Origin: Pyrinomonadaceae bacterium
GTDB lineage: Bacteria; Acidobacteriota; Blastocatellia; Pyrinomonadales; Pyrinomonadaceae
NCBI GenBank assembly: GCA_036277115.1
Contig: DASUNM010000011.1
Location: 1-64,000 of the forward strand
Direction of reading: 5' to 3'
Length of the DNA stretch: 64,000 bases
Both the position numbers and the translations under genes were made by a program. This document shows positions 60,501 to 64,000 of the stretch, in pieces. How positions within the stretch are numbered: position 1 is the stretch's first letter; the number at the start of each line of letters is the position of its first letter. A model generated the notes under the pieces. It saw only the letters and a program-made list of their open reading frames with translations. It ran no database searches and was not told where the DNA came from.

Positions 60501-61695
60501 TGGCAAGCCCGACCCAGGCGAGGTCGTCACCATGAGTTTCCCGCTTGTGAATAACGGAACCGCGCCCACGACCGATCTGGTGGCGACGTTGCAGGCGTCC
60601 GGTGGAGTTACTCCGCTCAGCGGCCCGCAGAGTTACGGCGTACTGAGCCCAATTGGCGGAGTCGCTGTAGCGCGCGACTTCACGTTTGCAGTGAGCAGCG
60701 CGATCGCTTGCGGCGGTACCTTCGTCGCGACGTTCGACTTAACAGACGGCCCGATGTTCCTCGGCACCGCGAGCTTTACCATAACGGCAGGCGGTACGGT
60801 AACGAACGTCAGTACGTTCTCGAATACCGGCGCCATCACGATTCCCGGGACGGGCACGGGAGCCACTACTGGAGCACCCGCTAACCCGTATCCATCGAAC
60901 ATCTCAGTATCGGGAATTGTGGGAACTGTGACGAAGGTTGTTGTCAAACTCAATGGCTTGAATCACACTTTCCCGAGCGACGCCGATATGTTGCTCGTTG
61001 GACCTGCAGGTCAGAAGTTTACAATCCTGTCGGATATCATCGGCGGTACCGACGCGGTCAACATCAACTACACACTCGACGACTCTGCCGCGGGCTTGGT
61101 GCCATCAACCGGCACTCCCGTCTCAGGGACTTTCCGGCCGACGAACTACGGTACCGGCGATCTGTTCCCGGCGCCGGCCCCGGCTGCCCCCTATCAATTC
61201 CCAGCGACAGCGGGGAGTGCCACGTTTGCCTCGGTCTTTAACGGGCAGAATCCAAACGGAACGTGGAGCCTCTATGTGGTTGACGACGCTGGCCTCGATA
61301 CCGGCAGCCTCACCGGAGGGTGGACTCTGGAAATTACGACAGAGGACCCGGTCTGCGAGACCATTCCCGTGGTTGATATCACCGGTGTTTCGGTTGACAA
61401 GCCCTCGCTCTGGCCGCCGAACCACCGGATGGAAGAGGTGACGGTCAATTACAGTGTCGCCTCATGCTCGTTCTGCACTTTGAGCGTCACGAGCAACGAG
61501 CCCGTCAATGGAACGGGAGAGGGCGACACGGCGCCCGATTGGGAGATCATTGACAGCCACAAACTGCGTCTCAGAGCCGAACGCGCCGGCACAGGCACTG
61601 GTCGTGTTTACACGATAGGGATTACCTGCCAGAACGGCGTTAACACCGACGTTGAGACGGTGGTGGTCAAGGTGCCTTTCAGCCAGAAGAAGTGA
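57523..61695 (+). CDS. Large secreted protein with two P-domains and CARDB-like modules
   Basis: A 1390-residue protein. The start at 57523 is set by GGAGG and a signal peptide (MRNHVRWIVMLTVSFALVTS). Residues ~145-600 look like a beta-propeller/lectin-like part (TVGDVGPTQYVQAVNLLFRV). A carboxypeptidase-like domain lies at ~612-689. Then a module repeats twice: a CARDB-like domain (PGETVTIDFGLKNVGTAPTS; PGEVVTMSFPLVNNGTAPTT) followed by a proprotein-convertase P-domain (LNHTFDGDVELSLVAPDGTT; LNHTFPSDADMLLVGPAGQK). A C-terminal Ig-like domain (LWPPNHRMEEVTVNYS) closes it. No protease domain is present. It is probably a cell-surface or released adhesin or binding protein. Confidence 0.75.
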   Translation: MRNHVRWIVMLTVSFALVTSTLFRVSDAKRSDHKTQANERPPSQKAALTKSHFLPAVPSSVQESDSLTPIVSRAVAFAVSEPVSEMEEKTELSNSMRRGKAEANQERPEKNTSPPLSGHEDFDATVPSQAPSISPAIPSPASNFEALNNNDNATHPAILGFVNPPDTVGDVGPTQYVQAVNLLFRVYDKSGVPQTAPQPISALFAALGPPCSNNDDGDPIVLYDSLADRWIITQFMVSGATPLSQCVAISQTGNAAGAYFTYRFVMPNAKFNDYPKFGVWPDGYYWSNNQFNLAGTAFLGVGVFAMDRGKLLAGDPTASYIFFDLETTVPNARSMLPSDADGLTPPPAGAPNVFSYFNANEFVGETDSLRLYEFNADFANPMSSTFTQRPESPVAVAAFSPLNPAGLDDIEQPPPSTATSALDSISDRLMNSLQYRNFGAYESLITNHTVNVGTGNTLATHQAGVRYYELRRTLPAGSWTVNEQATHSPDTNNRWMGSAAMDHEGNLAVGYSVSSTTVFPSIRYAGRFAGDAPGGLFQGEASIQVGAGVQTNTGSRWGDYSSMNVDPTDDCTFWYTTEYYATTDTTPGNAPFGVNWQTRVASFKVNPTCAAPQQGTLQVNVTNCATGLPVPGALVNINGNLYGATGAGGSNSSQLSPGTYNVTASATNYLSGSASATITNGNTTVVNVCVTPVPIIQTAGSTITAESCEAPDGGISPGETVTIDFGLKNVGTAPTSNLVATLLATGGVTSPSGPQSYGVLSPVGPSVSRPFTFTADSSLACGDSITATFALQDGASNLGTVTFTYRLGVLGFGSTTATYSSGNLTTPIADLSTVDIPINITDTGAVADVNVKVRLNHTFDGDVELSLVAPDGTTVMLSDNRGGTGDNFGTGANDCSGTPTVFDDSASTSIVSGSAPFSGSFKPEQPLAGLNGKDITGTWKLRVTDTANLDTGTVFCVQLEISRHEYLCCPFSGGAPGIIPKPPATLVSECGTNGKPDPGEVVTMSFPLVNNGTAPTTDLVATLQASGGVTPLSGPQSYGVLSPIGGVAVARDFTFAVSSAIACGGTFVATFDLTDGPMFLGTASFTITAGGTVTNVSTFSNTGAITIPGTGTGATTGAPANPYPSNISVSGIVGTVTKVVVKLNGLNHTFPSDADMLLVGPAGQKFTILSDIIGGTDAVNINYTLDDSAAGLVPSTGTPVSGTFRPTNYGTGDLFPAPAPAAPYQFPATAGSATFASVFNGQNPNGTWSLYVVDDAGLDTGSLTGGWTLEITTEDPVCETIPVVDITGVSVDKPSLWPPNHRMEEVTVNYSVASCSFCTLSVTSNEPVNGTGEGDTAPDWEIIDSHKLRLRAERAGTGTGRVYTIGITCQNGVNTDVETVVVKVPFSQKK

Positions 61696-61734
61696 TTGCC
61701 CAATCCACACCGACTCTCGACGCCGGGTGTAAGC

Positions 61735-61771
61735 AAAAGAGGCACTGGTTAACAGCCAGTGCCTCTTTTTT
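61735..61771 (+). terminator. Terminator of the P-domain gene
   Basis: GAGGCACTGG/CCAGTGCCTC stem with A-rich 5' flank and TTTTTT 3' tail, 40 bp after the stop codon; an A-rich side also makes it usable from the minus strand for the next gene. Confidence 0.92.
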
Positions 61772-61790
61772 CCACGCCATTGAATTTACT

Positions 61791-62276
61791 TCAGAGACAT
61801 TTGTGAATGCGGCCTGAGTTACCCTGAGTTAGCTTAAAGGTGCCGATGTCTTCATTATTCCTTTTCAGCTGAATCGTTAGTGTCATGTCCCGATCTTTGA
61901 TCGAACCGCGATAAATGGCCGGCTGCTCGTTGTTCTCGCCCATACGCTGTGGGCCGCCGCGTTCGCGCGCAAAAACACCCTTCGTCTCGAATTTTCCGTC
62001 AGCGTCCGGAGCGATCTTCTCGGTAATACGGCCGTGCGCACAGTCGAATTCGATCTCCGCACCCTCATTGCTGACTTCCATCGCGATGCTTTGACCGCCC
62101 CACGTTCCGTGCAGGTCGCGTGACTGAATGGCCTTATTCGTGTTCGCATTCATGGAGGCGTTTCCGTTGGAATTGGCGTTGGACGAGCGGCACGATGAGC
62201 CCTGCCAAAAGAAGAGCATGAGCGGCATCGCGAAGAGAAGAGCAATCGAGTTGTACCGGTTCGGGCTCATCTTCAT
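61791..62276 (-). CDS. Small lipoprotein, function unknown
   Basis: A 161-residue protein. The signal segment ends near LFFWQGSSCRSSNANS, so lipidation at that Cys is likely. A Asn-rich linker (NANSNGNASMNANTN) follows. The C-terminal ~110 residues have a two-sheet pattern (LHGTWGGQSIAMEVSNEGAE; MTLTIQLKRNNEDIGTFKL). No known family was recognised. It is an Lnt substrate by type. Confidence 0.7.
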   Translation of the reverse strand: MKMSPNRYNSIALLFAMPLMLFFWQGSSCRSSNANSNGNASMNANTNKAIQSRDLHGTWGGQSIAMEVSNEGAEIEFDCAHGRITEKIAPDADGKFETKGVFARERGGPQRMGENNEQPAIYRGSIKDRDMTLTIQLKRNNEDIGTFKLTQGNSGRIHKCL

Positions 62277-62397
62277 TATCCGAAGGTCTTAGAAGCGGGC
62301 TACCGCCCTCCCTTCTTCGCTGCGAAACTGGCGGGCAATAGGCCGCCTCTAAACGTCGCGCGTTTTTCTCCTGGCGCGGGCTTCTGACACTCCCCCC

Positions 62398-63330
62398 TTA
62401 GATTCCGAGGACGTCGACAAGTTCCTGCACGGACGCGGCGCTCTTCTGCAAGGCGATGCGTTCCTCGGCGGTCAGCGTAATTTCGATCACCTGCTCGAGA
62501 CCTTTCGCGCCGAGCTTGCACGGCACGCCTACGTACAATCCGTTCACGCCATACTCGCCTTCGAGATAAGCCGCGCACGGCAGAATCTTTTTCTTGTCCT
62601 TCAGAATTGATTCCGTCATTTCAACCGCGGCCGCAGACGGCGCGTAATACGCCGACCCGGTTTTCAGCAGCGCGACGATTTCCGCGCCACCGCCCGCCGT
62701 GCGCTTCACGATCGCGTCGATTTGTTCCTTCGGCAAGAGTTCCGTGATGGGAATTCCCGCGCAGGTCGAGTAACGCGGCAGCGGCACCATCGTGTCACCG
62801 TGACCGCCAAGCACGAATGCCGTGACGTTCTCAACCGAGACATCCAGCGCCTCCGCGAGGAAGCAACGCATGCGTGCCGAGTCCAGAACGCCGGCCATTC
62901 CGATCACACGATGTTTGGGAAATCCTGAGCGCCGCAGTGCCACCTGACACATCGCATCCAGCGGATTCGAGACGATGATGAGAATGGTGTTGGGCGAACG
63001 CTTTACGATTTCATCGCAGACCTTGCCGACAATGTCCGCGTTCGTCTTTAAAAGATCGTCCCGGCTCATTCCCGGTTTACGGGCCAGACCGGCGGTAATG
63101 ATAACGACGTCTGAATCTTTCGTTTCGTCGTAGCCGTTGGTGCCGATGAGCCGCACATCGAAGCCTTCGATTGGCGCCGTCTCAGCCAAATCCAGGGCTT
63201 TGCCTTGCGGCACGCCTTCTACGATATCGACCAGCACCACGTCGCCGAGTTCTTTCGACGCCAGCCAATGCGCCGCCGTCGCGCCGACGTTTCCGGCGCC
63301 AACTACTGTAATTTTCTTTCGACTTCCCAC
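62398..63330 (-). CDS. mdh: Malate dehydrogenase (LDH-like type)
   Basis: A 310-residue protein of normal length. The NAD fold is [16 protein letters not shown], with Asp in [18 protein letters not shown] as expected for NAD preference. Substrate Arg residues lie in [12 protein letters not shown], and the catalytic His is in [12 protein letters not shown]. It interconverts malate and oxaloacetate in the TCA cycle, complementing sdhCAB. Confidence 0.96.
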   Translation of the reverse strand: MGSRKKITVVGAGNVGATAAHWLASKELGDVVLVDIVEGVPQGKALDLAETAPIEGFDVRLIGTNGYDETKDSDVVIITAGLARKPGMSRDDLLKTNADIVGKVCDEIVKRSPNTILIIVSNPLDAMCQVALRRSGFPKHRVIGMAGVLDSARMRCFLAEALDVSVENVTAFVLGGHGDTMVPLPRYSTCAGIPITELLPKEQIDAIVKRTAGGGAEIVALLKTGSAYYAPSAAAVEMTESILKDKKKILPCAAYLEGEYGVNGLYVGVPCKLGAKGLEQVIEITLTAEERIALQKSAASVQELVDVLGI

Positions 63331-63387
63331 GATTAGTCCTTTCGAGTCGCAGAGACTCAGTTGGATTGAAATTAGAGTGTTTGGAAA

Positions 63388-63822
63388 GCGCCGCTAGGCG
63401 CGCAATGTTTATAGTTCAAACGTTGCGACTTTTCAAAGCGCCATTCCTCTCCGTCTCCCAAAGGCAATAACATATCTGACTCACTTCTCAACGCTGACTA
63501 CAGGTTGATCAGCCCGCAGGGCTGAAAGAGAGTAGCCGGGGGTTGAGCGCGCAGCGCGATTACCCCGGGACAGAATGTTGATGATTTTGACCCTGAAAGG
63601 GTTACAGAACTCTGGCACCCCTTCAGGGTGCCGAATTCTGCGCTGACGTTTCCGGGGGGCTACGCTTCGCTGCGACGCCCGGCTACTCTCTAGCAACCCT
63701 TCGGGTTGCGAACCCAATGACTCAGGTAAATTAGTGCCTTCTTCCAACGGGTGAGAAGTGAAACGGTCTGATTACAAAATCCGGGACTGGCTGCTATAAA
63801 TATGCGGCTCCGACGGAGCTGT
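63388..63822. repeat. Composite repeat bounded by AATGTTTATAG ends
   Basis: The left end is AATGTTTATAG (63404-63414) with the hairpin AGCGCCGCTAGGCGCGC. The right end is CTATAAATAT (63794-63803) plus a GCTCCGACGGAGC hairpin. Inside are several hairpins: GCCCGCAGGGC, CCCCTTCAGGGTG and CAACCCTTCGGGTTG, each around a near-perfect stem. A spurious ORF runs at 63481-63747. It fills the gap between mdh and the amidase and has the layout of 39253-39384. Confidence 0.65.
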
Positions 63823-63850
63823 AGTGATTGCGCCCCTGGCGTTCTTCAAC

Positions 63851-64000
63851 TTGTCTAACGATCTAACAACCAAATCAGCAGCTGAACTCGTCGCGCTGAT
63901 CGGCTCGCGCGCTGTTTCACCCGTCGAAGTAGTTGAAGCTCACCTGCGCCGCATTGAGCAAGTGAATCCTGCGCTGAACGCGATTGTCACGATTGCCGAA
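63851..64000 (+). CDS. Amidase family protein (partial, N-terminus)
   Basis: Fifty codons are seen before the window ends: SNDLTTKSAAELVALIGSRA then VSPVEVVEAHLRRIEQVNPA and LNAIVTIAE. This is the conserved N-terminus of GatA-type amidases (AS family). TTG 63851 is chosen; GTG 63824 is an alternative start. Substrate specificity and the Ser-Ser-Lys catalytic triad lie beyond the window, so it could be GatA or a general amidase. Confidence 0.8.
   Translation, partial: MSNDLTTKSAAELVALIGSRAVSPVEVVEAHLRRIEQVNPALNAIVTIAE

Noticed and set aside
63481-63747. 88-codon minus-strand ORF
   Set aside because: Translation of a hairpin-rich repeat; such ORFs arise in dispersed repeats and have no protein features.

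Overview
The window reads as one chromosomal segment of an Acidobacteriota bacterium, probably of the class Blastocatellia. This is inferred from three kinds of gene: a VWFA-related exported protein of the type seen mainly in this phylum, two Oar-like TonB-dependent receptors with an N-terminal carboxypeptidase-like fold, and a Cys-rich DW/CxxC membrane protein. No phage, transposase, CRISPR array or rRNA was found. The intergenic DNA is unusually rich in palindromic and 7-bp-periodic repeats.

Layout. 1-9.9 kb, minus strand: an HhH lipoprotein, a caspase-like exported protein, ftsK, prfB (with an intact programmed +1 frameshift), lnt, a repeat-rich leader region that may encode small RNAs, and a TPR protein. 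10-13.8 kb: a BON-domain protein, the Cys-rich membrane protein, a DUF4139 protein and a class A serine hydrolase. 14-22.3 kb: two paralogous TonB receptors; the DNA between them holds a decayed 3' end of a second serine hydrolase, so the hydrolase-receptor unit was probably duplicated. 22.3-30 kb: a TPR protein, a DUF4097 protein, tRNA-Arg(TCG), a c-type cytochrome lipoprotein, a chlorite dismutase-family (coproheme decarboxylase-like) protein, a DUF2585 membrane protein, a frameshifted four-helix-bundle gene and a large secreted glycosidase-like protein. 30-33.3 kb: acyP, an ABC exporter pair and a CYTH phosphohydrolase. 33.3-35.1 kb: an ECF sigma/anti-sigma pair. 35.3-41.5 kb: TPR proteins, a DUF457 membrane protein, an ATP-grasp ligase and a LolA-like protein. 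41.9-44.9 kb: a second ECF sigma/anti-sigma pair followed by a DegP-like PDZ protein that lacks the protease active site. 45-51.5 kb: a Tat-exported asparaginase-like Ntn hydrolase, the VWFA protein, apt, tRNA-Arg(CCT), an alpha/beta hydrolase, a secreted protein and an Smr protein. 51.6-55 kb: sdhCAB. 55-64 kb: a broken membrane-protein gene, a peptidoglycan-binding lysozyme-like protein, a 1390-residue secreted P-domain protein, a lipoprotein, mdh, a composite repeat and the start of an amidase.

The genes suggest an aerobic heterotroph: sdhCAB and mdh belong to the TCA cycle, and the TonB receptors, secreted enzymes and adhesin-like proteins handle polymers and the envelope. Envelope stress appears to be sensed by two ECF/anti-sigma modules.

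The most unusual features are: (i) two near-identical ~176-nt units upstream of lnt, each with a 12-codon ORF containing four prolines and ending in a terminator hairpin; (ii) heptanucleotide-period repeats of different sequence at about ten intergenic sites; (iii) the hydrolase remnant between the TonB receptors; and (iv) a tRNA-Arg(CCT) whose normally invariant G19-C56 tertiary pair appears swapped to C19-G56.
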